Assembly: GCA_020736575.1 (NCBI GenBank)
Contig: JAGPYM010000112.1
Location: forward strand, 1 to 37,207
From: Thelonectria olida
Taxonomy: Eukaryota; Ascomycota; Sordariomycetes; Hypocreales; Nectriaceae
Length of the DNA: 37,207 bases
Direction of reading: 5' to 3'
A program made the translations under genes and the position numbers. Below are positions 9,804 to 19,208 of the stretch, in pieces. Numbering within the stretch: position 1 is the first letter of the stretch; each line of letters opens with the position of its first letter. The notes below the pieces were generated by a model. It searched no databases, was not told where the DNA came from, and saw nothing but the letters and a program-made list of their open reading frames with translations.

Positions 9804-11117
9804 TCATTTGGGGCCATTCGAGCCATCAAATGGTGCGTAGCCCGGTTGCTCCAAAGTCCAGGAATCAGGATAAGTTGGTGGGTTGCAGGGTAGGGGTTGC
9901 TCAAGATTCATGGGATTGTACATGCCAAGGGTGCTCGGAGAAGTGCCTGTAATTCTCTGCCAGTTGGTCGCAGAGCCTGGTGACATCGCCCATCCATCCT
10001 GGCGGTGTGCCGCGGCATTGTTAATGAAATTCCGGTTCTGGACGAGACCCTGTGCGGAATTATATCCAGTCGAAGGCTGCCAATAGGCAACGGGATCCTC
10101 GCCTGTGACTCCTGCGGGATGGGCAAATGCGTCGAATGCAGAAAATTGCGATGGGGCCAGCCCATCCCCGGAGGCCGGGAGGCCGACTGAAGCTTCAGCT
10201 GCAACAGGCGGGCGCGTGTGGTGGGAGACACGAGAGAGCTCTTCCGTGATATCGTTAGAGATCTGGAGTACCACATCCTGATGATTATGAAAGATGTGGC
10301 CATGCCTCCTGAGCGACGAATCTAGTGCCATCGGAATCATGTCCCGAGCGTTGGGGATGGTAATAATGCGGCATAACTCGAGTTGAGGCAGAGTTAGAGT
10401 GGTGAGTCCAATGCTCTCCCGCACCAACTGCATCTTCGTCTCGCGACTGGCGTTCTGGGGGAGCGCCTTGAGGGCTTTTTTGAAATTGTGAAGCTCCTTT
10501 GGGAGCATCACTCCAGTGTCACTCGCTGAGGCAGTACCGCAAGACCTGAGTTGGAGATGATTGTCCCGTGACTTTGGATCAGGGAATTCCGTGCGACAAT
10601 GTGGGCAATATGGGCTTTTTTGCTCCTTGAGCACGTGGTTTCGTTCGATGTGCTGTGTGACGTCGCTGAATCTCTTTGTCGAAAACCCGCTGCAACGTTG
10701 GTAGAGAATATTATCCCCATCATACCAAGGGCAGTTCACAAAGCCCGTATGGTCTTTGGAAAACCTGAGGGAACCGTCTGTGTTGCCTTTGTTGGGCTCT
10801 TTTCCATCGCGGCCTGCCTCGTCGTGGTCACGGTTTGCTCCGCTGAAAAGACTCCTTCCCTTGCTACCGCTTTTCTGTTGTTTCTTGTCCTTGCTGTCTT
10901 GTTTGGCGTTCTTGCGGTTTGACCTTAAGGTGGGTGATGAGCTCTGCCCATAGGTCTGGACGTATCGAGAGTCATGGACGCTGTTAAACGTTTCACCGAT
11001 GGAATGTTGAGTAACGTTGGACGAATAGGCGGGATTGACACCGGGGATTGGACCAGGAAGGCTAGGGGGAGGAGGCATTGTGCGAATGGTAGATATTTGA
11101 CCAAGTGAGGAAAGCAA
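9804..11117 (-). CDS. Double zinc-module protein, paralog 2 of a three-gene array
   Basis: An intronless 437-residue frame. The start could be the ATG at 11117 or the in-frame ATG at 11078 (MPPPPSLPGPIPG). Residues about 66-90 are a Lys/Arg-rich stretch (RSNRKNAKQDSKDKKQ) that could be a nuclear localisation signal. The module is Cys129-x12-Cys142-x13-His156-x4-His161-x9-Cys171-x2-Cys174-x12-His187-x5-Cys193, with NCPWYDGDNILYQRC and YCPHCRTEF. The Cys/His spacing matches the neighbouring paralogs almost exactly, although other sequence similarity is low. The C-terminal half is Pro/Ser/Gln-rich and probably disordered, unlike paralog 1, and it lacks the W-x-x-IW tail. A TATA-like TAAATAG lies about 105 bp upstream of 11117. 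Function is unknown. A DNA-binding or regulatory role is possible but not shown. Confidence 0.8.
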   Translation of the reverse strand: MLSSLGQISTIRTMPPPPSLPGPIPGVNPAYSSNVTQHSIGETFNSVHDSRYVQTYGQSSSPTLRSNRKNAKQDSKDKKQQKSGSKGRSLFSGANRDHDEAGRDGKEPNKGNTDGSLRFSKDHTGFVNCPWYDGDNILYQRCSGFSTKRFSDVTQHIERNHVLKEQKSPYCPHCRTEFPDPKSRDNHLQLRSCGTASASDTGVMLPKELHNFKKALKALPQNASRETKMQLVRESIGLTTLTLPQLELCRIITIPNARDMIPMALDSSLRRHGHIFHNHQDVVLQISNDITEELSRVSHHTRPPVAAEASVGLPASGDGLAPSQFSAFDAFAHPAGVTGEDPVAYWQPSTGYNSAQGLVQNRNFINNAAAHRQDGWAMSPGSATNWQRITGTSPSTLGMYNPMNLEQPLPCNPPTYPDSWTLEQPGYAPFDGSNGPK

Positions 11118-12988
11118 AAGTAATGCAAAAAAGCCGGGGATGGCGAAAACCCCGAGTCCCTGACTGATGAGGCTCGCTGAAAGAGATGTTGTGCAGGAGG
11201 CGGATTGAGTGAATGGACCGCTATTTATCTACAAAGAGGCAGCGAGGCAGCAAGTGAACGACCACGCAGTTTCCACGATTGTGGGATTGGAGTTCTAATG
11301 ATCTGAATGAACATGTCTGAAGCTGGAGGCCGCTTCATGGGCTGTAATTATTAGCCTGCTGGGGACGTCCGCAGGCGTGGAAGCTCCTTTGGGCTGACTG
11401 AACAGAGGCTTATCTATGACTTCGGCCATGGCATATTCTGAGTCCTGACATTCATCCCATGTTAGGCAAGGCCCGAGTGCTCGAATGTGCACAATCTCAA
11501 CAATAATCCATCAAACGAGTGCTCAATTTCCCTCGTATCGAGGTGACGCCAGATGCCAATAACCGAGCAACCTACCCATGTGTGGAGGGTAGTCCACAAA
11601 GTTGAGGCTCAGGTCCACGTATGTGAGTCTCGGTCCACAGGGGCGTAGCGTGGCGCACGCAAGCCACGAAAGTGTGTTGGTTATGTAGGATTAGATGAGA
11701 TAGGTTTAGTTATACGCGTGTGTGCGTGTGTAGGTATTCTGTTGCGCCGTTATTTGGTTGCGTCGTGGCGGGCCATGCGTCATAATATTTCCACATCGAA
11801 GCCAGGGCACAGCGCGGGCCGTCCCTTCCGGAGAGGCAGGGTGTTCAATCTCTTAGGTGCAACGGATTAGCCTACTCGTCCCGGTGTAAAAAACAACGAC
11901 GGCATCCTGCCTTGGGCTGGTTCTGTATGCGGTCAACTCTCGCCAGGGGCCCAAGGGTCTAGACTACCTACGTCCACATTCGTGGAGGCTTCACCAAAAG
12001 TTCGAAACAGATGTGCAACACGGTTGTGGAAGGGAGTCATCTGATGACGCCGATCTGGATACATAAATATAGCTGTCTGTTAATGAGTGCAATTTGCCAG
12101 CCTGCCTTGTTTATATCACCGTCAACTAGTGATGAGTGAGTCACAAACGCCATTCATACACTGTTGTCCCAGGCTTCATCTTGAGAATTGAGAATCATGT
12201 CCTGTCAACATGAAAACACAATTTACGGGCTGTCCACATCTTCACAGACCTCCACAAGGTTTGTCCTGTCTTTGGACTGGCCGCCTTCTCGGGACCGGCT
12301 AACTATTCCAGCCACTCGAACACGTCATCAAATCGGCTCCACTCGGCTCGCGAATCGAGTGACCGGATTAAGGACTGGCTGTCCGACCCAGGCCTGGACA
12401 TCCAGGGCAGGCTGACCTGGGGCGCCTTGGAAATGAAGGTGCTAAGCAACAGAGTGGCTTTCAACTCAAAGCCAGTCAGTTTGCCGTAGGCCTGAAGGCA
12501 GGTGCCGAAATGTTTCGGTCATGGATGGGTGTTGGAACTTGGCAGGATCAAAACTTGACTCCACTGTGGTTTACATTTAAATTAGCAAGCTTATTATACC
12601 CCGAGTTGACTATTTAGTTATTGCAAAGGTACTCTTCACGATTTACTTGAGCTGCTCTGTTTGTCCCCCTTCCGTGCTTCCACCCCCGGCGTCACATGCA
12701 TAATAAGCCGACGCAAAAGTGGAAAAACACCCAAGAATCCATCCGCGTCCACTGCGAACTCTTTTTCCATTTTCTTCCAACCCTCCATCCCCAATTGACG
12801 GTATCTTCCATGTCAACCTTGCAGGCGTAACCATCTTTGCGCTCTTGCTAGTTTTGCTTCTCAATTTCCATGCCCGCACACATTCTCCTACCAAATCCTC
12901 CCTGACACTTGATTCAGGCCCTCTTACGCTGTCGGCGGATCAAAAGCACGTGGAGCGTGAACAGACATTCGGGACTCAGCAGCCCGCC
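11118..12988. other. Long intergenic region between divergent paralogs 2 and 3
   Basis: 1.87 kb without a supported gene. It should contain both promoters. GTCCAC occurs three times at 20-21 bp spacing (11592, 11613, 11633). An AP-1/Gcn4-like TGAGTCA lies at 12137-12143, and a GT-rich stretch lies near 11715-11735. A start-like TGTTGGTTATGTAGGATTAG at 11675 recalls fungal LTR ends, but no matching end was found. An upstream open stretch in the paralog 3 frame (12719-12988) is treated as 5' leader. Confidence 0.45.
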
Positions 12989-14594
12989 ATGGCCTGTTGG
13001 GAGTTTGTCACTGACGACGGCATCACTTACGTTGAGGTTGAAAGGGACAATTCAATTCCCGTGTTAGCGATTGCACCTGCACGGTTAAAGCCAGACACAA
13101 TGCCAGATAAGAAGGCGGAGCAACATGCCTCTGGGCCAAGTAAGTTTCAATCACTATCTCTATATTCCGAGGAAACTAACCATTGCGCGAGTATCATTAG
13201 AGTCTCCCAATGGGCCAAAGACCGAGGCGAAACATTACAACATCCACGATGCGGGTGTGGTCAACATCGGCACTACCCAGACCCTATCTTGCAATGCCCT
13301 TTCTTTGCCAAGAGAACAGATGCCTCTAGTGTCATCGGCAGTCGACCCTTTGTCTCAGAGCGAGGACCAAGCTCGGCCACGCTCTGACGACTCATCGGTG
13401 GTCTCTCCAACTCCAAATTTGCTTGGAGCAAAGCCAAATCCATCATCTTCAGGCGACGAGATATCATTTACGCAATCAGTGCCCACAAAAAGGGTAGCCA
13501 CGCAGGCTCAGGCTAAACGAACCCGCCCGAAACGCAACCAGACGACTACAATCCATGGCAACGGTTATGAGGATGGGGACGGGGACCCTTGGAGCAGCGG
13601 GGATGAATTCAGCGGCAACAAACCAAAGGATGGCAACGCTTTCGCATGCCCCTTTTATAGAAGGGATCCAATCCGATACTTCGACTGCGTAAACCGCAAG
13701 CTAAACCGCATCCAAGACCTCAAGCAGCACCTCATCAGGCGGCATACGGCACCCCACTCTTGTACATCATGTTTCAGAGGTTTTTCGACATCTCAGCTAT
13801 TAGAAAATCATGTCCTTGACGGGCGTTGTGAGTCAGAGTCAAACATTCATGGTGTTTCACCAACAGCTCGGAAGCTGTTAAAGGATCGCATCGAGAGAAA
13901 ACTATCTCCAGAAGATCAATGGCATAAGATCTGGAAGATTCTCTTCGGATACTCTGACATAATGCAAAACCCACATCTAGAGAGCGTGGTGGAGGAGGTT
14001 TTCGGAATTGTGCGCGGCTTTTACGAGAAAGACGGGCACAAGATTGTTGCAGGCTTTGTAAAGAGCCGAGGACTACCGTCCGAGAACATCGGCCTTCTTC
14101 ATCCATTATTGATGGAGCTCCTTGATAGCACTCAAACCAACGTAAAGCAGGGGCCCAACGAACCAACCACCAGAGAGGCCCCAGCAATTTTCACAGAAAA
14201 CAAGTCAAACAGCACTGCTACAAGTACAGAGCGGCAACCAGTCTTGGAGCCTCCCCCATTTATTTCGGAGAAACTCGATAGCTATGAGAGCCCTGATGTG
14301 GTCCTACCTAAGGACTCAAGGCCGGCATCCAATTTTTCCGGCGAGTCCGGCCCATCAATCAACGATTCGGAACAGAGCGACACTCTTCCCTTGTTCCCAG
14401 TCTCCGACTTCTCCTTCGAGTGTCTTACCAAAGACTTGTCGCCAGACTGGCTGCTTGCAGACCTAATGTTGAGCAACCCGAGCTACGATTCCGGCTGTCT
14501 CAGATCCGAGGGTCATGGCCCTCTCGTCTTCGATGCCGAAGAATTCCATAACTCTCCGCCCTTGGATGTCGAAGACTTTGGTAATTATTCTTGA
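12989..14594 (+). CDS. Double zinc-module protein, paralog 3 of a three-gene array
   Basis: Two exons (12989-13139 and 13201-14594) are joined by a 61-bp intron with GTAAGT and ATTAG, giving 514 residues. The ATG at 12989 sits in CCGCCATGG, an excellent initiation context; the frame is open further upstream to 12719, but that part is composition-poor. The module is Cys200-x12-Cys213-x13-His227-x4-His232-x5-Cys238-x2-Cys241-x12-His254-x5-Cys260, with ACPFYRRDPIRYFDC and HSCTSCFRGF. The tail motif DQWHKIWKILFG parallels RWQRIWRSLFPD of paralog 1. The region before the module is Ser/Pro-rich with a basic KRTRPKRN patch (possible NLS). The C-terminus is acidic with aromatic residues (LSPDWLLADLM, LDVEDFGNYS) and could act as an activation domain. 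A transcriptional role is inference only. Confidence 0.82.
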
Positions 14595-15284
14595 TTTAAT
14601 AGGGGACTCATAGTAAAGATAGTGACGAAAGCGTGGCAATATCTATGCCAGCTTTGGGGGCACTTTACTCTCCCTCATTGGCTCTCTTTGAACTCTACTA
14701 TTTTCCAGTTCACATTATATTCGCAGATGGGCCCGTTTCCGCAGACAGTCGGCATTGGACCTCTCCTGGCACAACGAGTGGGATTTTTTACAGTTTCTAT
14801 GGTACGGAATTCTGTCTTTCACATAGTTTTCCCGTTCAATAGTGTCCTCAAATAAAGATCTCGTTTACTGTACGTACAAGTTAGTCTCGTCGACAGCTTC
14901 AAATGTACCCTTTGAATGAACTGGGCTGGACGAGTCACAGGTGTTCATATTGGGTTCTTACTAAGAAGACGTGGACTCAGCTTGCTAAACAGAGTCTCCA
15001 GAAGCACCCAGGAATACATCTTCATTGTGTCATAAGTTCGTGTCCTCTATTTAACTACAGACGGTTCCGGACTGTTTTGAACAAGTTTAAAAGAAGAGTT
15101 TCTGTACCGAAGAGTAAAGTTGCTTCAAAACAACATCGCAAGAACGGAAGTTACATAATGCATAGTCAAAACAGATGTGGATTCTGGAAGAAAATGGTAT
15201 TGCAGTGTAACTCTATTTAATGCAGTAAAAAATCCGGAAATTCATCATTCATTCGTCCCCTTGACTGTCGTGCCTTTGTCCACA
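14595..15284. other. Intergenic region, no supported gene
   Basis: Short ORFs occur on the plus strand (14622-14855, 14903-15220) but show no family motif, no signal peptide and no plausible exon partners. Nothing else was recognised. Confidence 0.4.
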
Positions 15285-15811
15285 TTAATCCTTGTTCGCC
15301 ATAAAGTCGCACTCGGGGTCGTGGCAGCAGCGTGGCGGGTCAGGTTCGAGACCGTTGTCCTTCATCTCATAGAAACAGCAGATTTGGTACCCTATCAGTC
15401 CCGAGGGACTGTCCGGATAGTAGTTGAGAAAGGAGGCAAACTGCTGATGGAAGACCTCATGGTTGAGATCATCGAAGAAGCAACGTGCCAGGTCGCCGTC
15501 GGCGCCGCCTTCTCTTAGTGCACCGGCGAATACTTGCTCTATCAACCAGCGACTTAGCACTTAATGCAGATGGGCTGAAATAGAAGAGAAGAGTACTTAC
15601 GCTCTCCTGGAATGGAGTGCCAAACACCATCGGCGTGAATTCCTCTCTGAATAAAGGGGTCGCCCTCTTTGGCAGAGAGAAACGACCAGTTGATGTTGTA
15701 AGGGTCATCTTGGCGCTTGGACACGCCGGGTTCTGCTGCATGAGCAGCATAGGTAACAGGACTGAGGCTGACGACGGCAGCAATAGCGGCGGTAATTGAT
15801 GTAAGCTTCAT
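15285..15811 (-). CDS. Small secreted cysteine-rich protein
   Basis: No family is recognised. The best model has two exons on the minus strand: 15811-15601 and 15538-15285. A 62-nt intron has a GTAAGT donor, a GCTAAGT branch-like site and a GATAG acceptor, giving 154 residues. The N-terminus MKLTSITAAIAAVVSLSPVT is a clear signal peptide. SKRQ at about residues 31-34 is a plausible Kex2 (KR) propeptide site. The mature part has six cysteines in the C-terminal half, including ICCFYE and RCCHDPEC, so three disulfides are possible. Other acceptors (TTAAG) would also keep frame but give a 41-nt intron. An in-frame ATG at 15898 would extend the protein; the start at 15811 gives the better signal peptide. 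Size, export and Cys content fit an effector-like or extracellular protein, but no activity can be assigned. Confidence 0.72.
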
Positions 15812-15920
15812 ATTGACTGTTGGGATGAAGAAGAAGGAGAGAATGGAAATATGAGCGAGAAGTGATTGTGTGTTGGTATTGATGATCAGAAACCTCAACT
15901 CATGGCCAGGTTGGCTGGTT

Positions 15921-15928
15921 TCTTATAG
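15921..15928 (-). promoter_or_regulatory. TATA box of the small secreted protein gene
   Basis: The minus strand reads CTATAAGA about 110 bp upstream of the chosen ATG at 15811, a normal distance for a fungal TATA element. This supports the shorter start. Confidence 0.45.
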
Positions 15929-16122
15929 CCGCGCACAACATCGAAACATCAAGTAACTACCACTTAATTTCAAATTTGTCTTCTCACATGTCTTTCCAGC
16001 TCATAAGCGCTAAGGAGACATTTTAATTAGAGGACTAATTCGTGTTCTCGGCAGTAAGCCCACGCCTACATCCTTTAATTCCTTCGCACCTATTTCGTGC
16101 ATGTCTACATTAATTTGACACC

Positions 16123-16461
16123 ATGGCTAAGCTTGCCGCAGCAGCCCTCGCCAGCAACATCCTCCAATTTCTAGAACTTAGAATCAAGCTATTTTCTAAG
16201 GGTTGGAAGATACAAGTCCAGGCCGGGTTCCAGCGAAGAATATGGAGAGCATACTGTGCACATAGAACGCCACAAGACCCTGGCATTTCTTACCCCGAAA
16301 GAAATTCCACTCTGGAGGAGCAGCTCATTGATGTGAACTTTCACAAGATTGTCAAGTCTTGCGATAGCGCTGCCGCAGCTCCAATCGACACTCTCCGCCA
16401 ACGCGCTGTCAGGACACGGCGAAAGTGTTGCTGGGAGAGTTTTCGGAAAGCACGATGTTAA
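16123..16461 (+). pseudogene. Relic of the N-terminal domain of a fungal NLR/STAND-type protein
   Basis: The 112-residue frame begins MAKLAAAALASNILQFLELR. This resembles the opening of many fungal NACHT/NB-ARC, ankyrin or TPR proteins (typically 'GLASNILQFVDFGLKL'). After a poorly matching middle it continues with KIVKSCDSAAAAPIDTLRQ and KCCWESFRKAR, again like the 'CDxVAxELLDxLxxL ... WxSFRxAL' segment of that domain. The frame then stops, and no NACHT, repeat or further domain follows before the GH71 gene. I read it as a truncated, degraded gene fragment. Known members act in self/non-self recognition or programmed cell death, but this copy is unlikely to be functional. The assignment rests on motif memory only and could be wrong. 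Confidence 0.5.
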
Positions 16462-16935
16462 AAGTCAAATCGGACTATGATAGGAACAGAAAAAGGGGTG
16501 GTAATCGAGATCCGTTTAGAGAAGAGTGAGTGCCATAAATCGATTTGGCAAATCTAACTGGTGGGATCGTTCGGCGGCCACAAGCAGAGCCAAGTCTCCT
16601 GTAAACGGAAGAGGAAGCTCAATTCAGGACCCGGCTAGCATAGCACTTATGCTCAAGTTATAGCCGAAGGATTCAGGATGGCACGATGTGGTAGTAGGAA
16701 GGGAAATGATTTATCGTATGAGCTCTCCGCTCCGGTGAGCTACTCCTCTTTTAATCGTATAACAGCAACTCAGAAGGCAGCTCGGTAGCAGCTCGTATTC
16801 CTTGCAACCGAATGCAACATTGCATTGAGGGAGGATACTTCAGCCGCCTCTGGCTATGGGTCCCGCGACCTGCCATTTATGTAACTTGCCGCATGGCTCG
16901 GATATCGGAACTGTCAGTTCTAGGCGTTCAGCAGG

Positions 16936-16942
16936 TATATAA
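16936..16942 (+). promoter_or_regulatory. TATA box of the GH71 gene
   Basis: TATATAA within GCAGGTATATAAGATGG lies 97 bp before the ATG at 17033, at a typical fungal spacing. Confidence 0.55.
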
Positions 16943-17032
16943 GATGGCAACTCATCAATCTCGGAACTCTCGGCAACGCTTATTTTTACCGGTGTACTAC
17001 CAATCGCACGCTAACAAAACACCATCATCGCC

Positions 17033-18990
17033 ATGGTGTCCATGCCGAACTTCTTGCGAGGCATCAGCCTGGCAGTCCTTGCTGCTGTGACTTGCCAAGC
17101 TGCCGCCATTAATGGCCGGTCTCTGACTGAGCGGGCCTCTTCCAGCGACCGTCTGGTCTTTGCCCATTTCATGGTATGTGTATATTCCGTATTGATATTG
17201 CTACGACACTATCCATATTAAGCTTGTGTTGTCTTAGATCGGGATTGTCGGCAACAGACAAAGCTCTGCGGACTACGACGATGACATGCAGCGTGCAAAA
17301 GCTGCTGGAATTGACGCTTTTGCCCTCAACATTGGCACCGATACTTACACAGACACGCAGCTTGGATATGCGTACGACTCCGCTAACCGCAATGGCATGA
17401 AAGTTTTCATCTCATTTGACTTTCACTTTTGGAAAGTCAACGATGCAGCTGCTGTCGGCCAAAAGGTCAAGCAATACGCCAGTCTCCCTGCTCAACTCCT
17501 GGTCGATAACAGGGTATTTGTCTCAAGCTTTGCGGGGGATGGGCTCGATCCCAATGCTGTGAGAAGTGCTTCCGGCTCCAATATCTTCTTTGTCCCCAAT
17601 TTCACTCCTTGGGGAAGCTCGAACAGCGGAATCGATGGTGCTTTGAACTGGATGGGCTGGCCTAATGATGGCAACAACAAGGCGCCCAAGGACGGCAAAA
17701 GTGTCAGTGTTGCTGATGGTGATAACAACTACAAGCAATGGCTCGGTAACGGCAAGAGTTATATGGCCCGTAAGCTATTTTCCCTCATTTATTCACCCTC
17801 AGTGACCAACATGGACTCGCAGCTGTATCGCCTTGGTTCTTTACCCACTTTGGGCCAGAGGTAGATTGGTCAAAGGTAAGCGCGCAACACTAGGGCCTGA
17901 CACGACTTGTGCAGCTAACGCGAATAACTAGAACTGGGTGTTTCCAAGTGGCTCTCTCATCTTCGACCGCTGGAACGACGTCTTGCAAAAGGGGTTTCCC
18001 ATGATCGAGATACTTACCTGGAACGACTATGGCGAGTCTCATTATGTCGGCCCTCTCAAGTCCAAGCACACCGACGACGGAGCCTCCAAGTGGGCCAACG
18101 ACATGCCACACAACGGCTGGCTGGAGCTCTCGAAGCCCTTCATCGCCGCCTACAAGAACAAAGATACCAACTTCGCCAAGTACGTAGAGAAGGACCAGCT
18201 CATCTACTGGTACCGTCGCAACCTCAAGTCGCTCAACTGTAACTCTACCGATACGACTTCTAACAACCCACCGGCGACCCCCAACGAAAACTACTTCATG
18301 GGCCGCCCTGACGGATGGCAGTCAATGGACGACGTCGTCTACGTGGTCAGCTTGCTCAAGTCTGCCGGCACAATCATCGCCAAATCAGGAGGCAACACCA
18401 TCACGAAGGAGGTCCCTGCCGGCGCGACCCTTTTGACTGTCAATGCCGCTGTTGGCAAACAGACGTTCACTCTGCAGCGGGGCACCACCACCGTTTTATC
18501 GGACACGTCGCTTATGGACATCAGCAACGTCTGTGCCTGCGGTCTGTACAACTATAATGCTTACGTGGGCACCGTGGCGGCTGGGTTCTCTGATCCTCTC
18601 GACACCAGCGGTCTGGCATCTCTTACTGTTGGACTCCACGTTACGACATGCCAGGCCAAGCCATCTTTAGGAACCAATCCAGCCTCGCCAACCCAACCAA
18701 ACAGCCCACCCGTAACCACTTCGCCCGGGGATGGCCAGGCTTGCATCAAGGGCACCGTCGCCGACGGCCAGAGTGGCAACTATCTCGGCCTGTGCGAGTA
18801 TACTTGTATGTATAACTACTGCCCTACTGCTCAGTGCAAGTGCACTGAATATGGCTCGCCTTTGTCACCTCCTGCCACCAATGGGCGCGAGGGTTGTCCT
18901 GCCGATGGCCTTGACGGGTCCTACAAGGGGCTGTGTAGCTACACGTGTAACCACGGATACTGCCCCTCGACCGCTTGTAAGTACTGCTAG
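17033..18990 (+). CDS. GH71 alpha-1,3-glucanase (mutanase) with two C-terminal cysteine-rich modules
   Basis: A secreted enzyme that hydrolyses alpha-1,3-glucan, a fungal cell-wall polymer. It may remodel the fungus's own wall or attack other fungi. Four exons (17033-17173, 17238-17769, 17823-17875, 17932-18990) give 594 residues, and all junctions are in frame. The start sits in CGCCATGG. Residues 1-24 are a signal peptide. The GH71 domain begins with RLVFAHFM joined to IGIVGNRQS and contains FISFDFHFWK, RVFVSSFAGDGL, PVSPWFFTHFGPEVDWSK (restored by splicing around a 53-nt exon) and IEILTWNDYGESHYVGP. A Pro/Thr/Ser linker (about 485-510) leads to two copies of a short module (about 512-548 and 564-594). 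Its pattern is C...GLC.YTC...YCP...C, resembling the glucan-binding (CBM24-type) tails of fungal mutanases. Domain order and length fit the family. Confidence 0.93.
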
Positions 18991-19208
18991 ATCAACGGTC
19001 CCAGTGGATAAGTAGTGATCCGAGGATACGGTTCTTCGTTCTTCTTGCATCAATATTATCTTGCAAATTTCCATTGTTTTGAGCATCATGTTGTGCCTGA
19101 AGTGAGTCTACTTTTAATTGGAACATTGCAGCACAGTACACTTCCCAACCCGCAACCCGAAGCTCAACGTTGTTAACTGATTTAATCTACTTATGGAACC
19201 GTAAGTAT

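Noticed and set aside
11675..12060. Possible solo LTR starting TGTTGGTTATG
   Set aside because: No matching CA end, target-site duplication or second copy was found in this window. Kept only as a note.
12719..12988. N-terminal extension of paralog 3 with a hydrophobic segment
   Set aside because: The ATG at 12989 has a much better context and its product begins like a folded domain; the extension is proline-rich leader-like sequence. RNA evidence could change this.
14622..15220. Plus-strand ORFs between paralog 3 and the small secreted protein
   Set aside because: No motif, no signal peptide, no exon partners and no promoter-like features. Probably non-coding.
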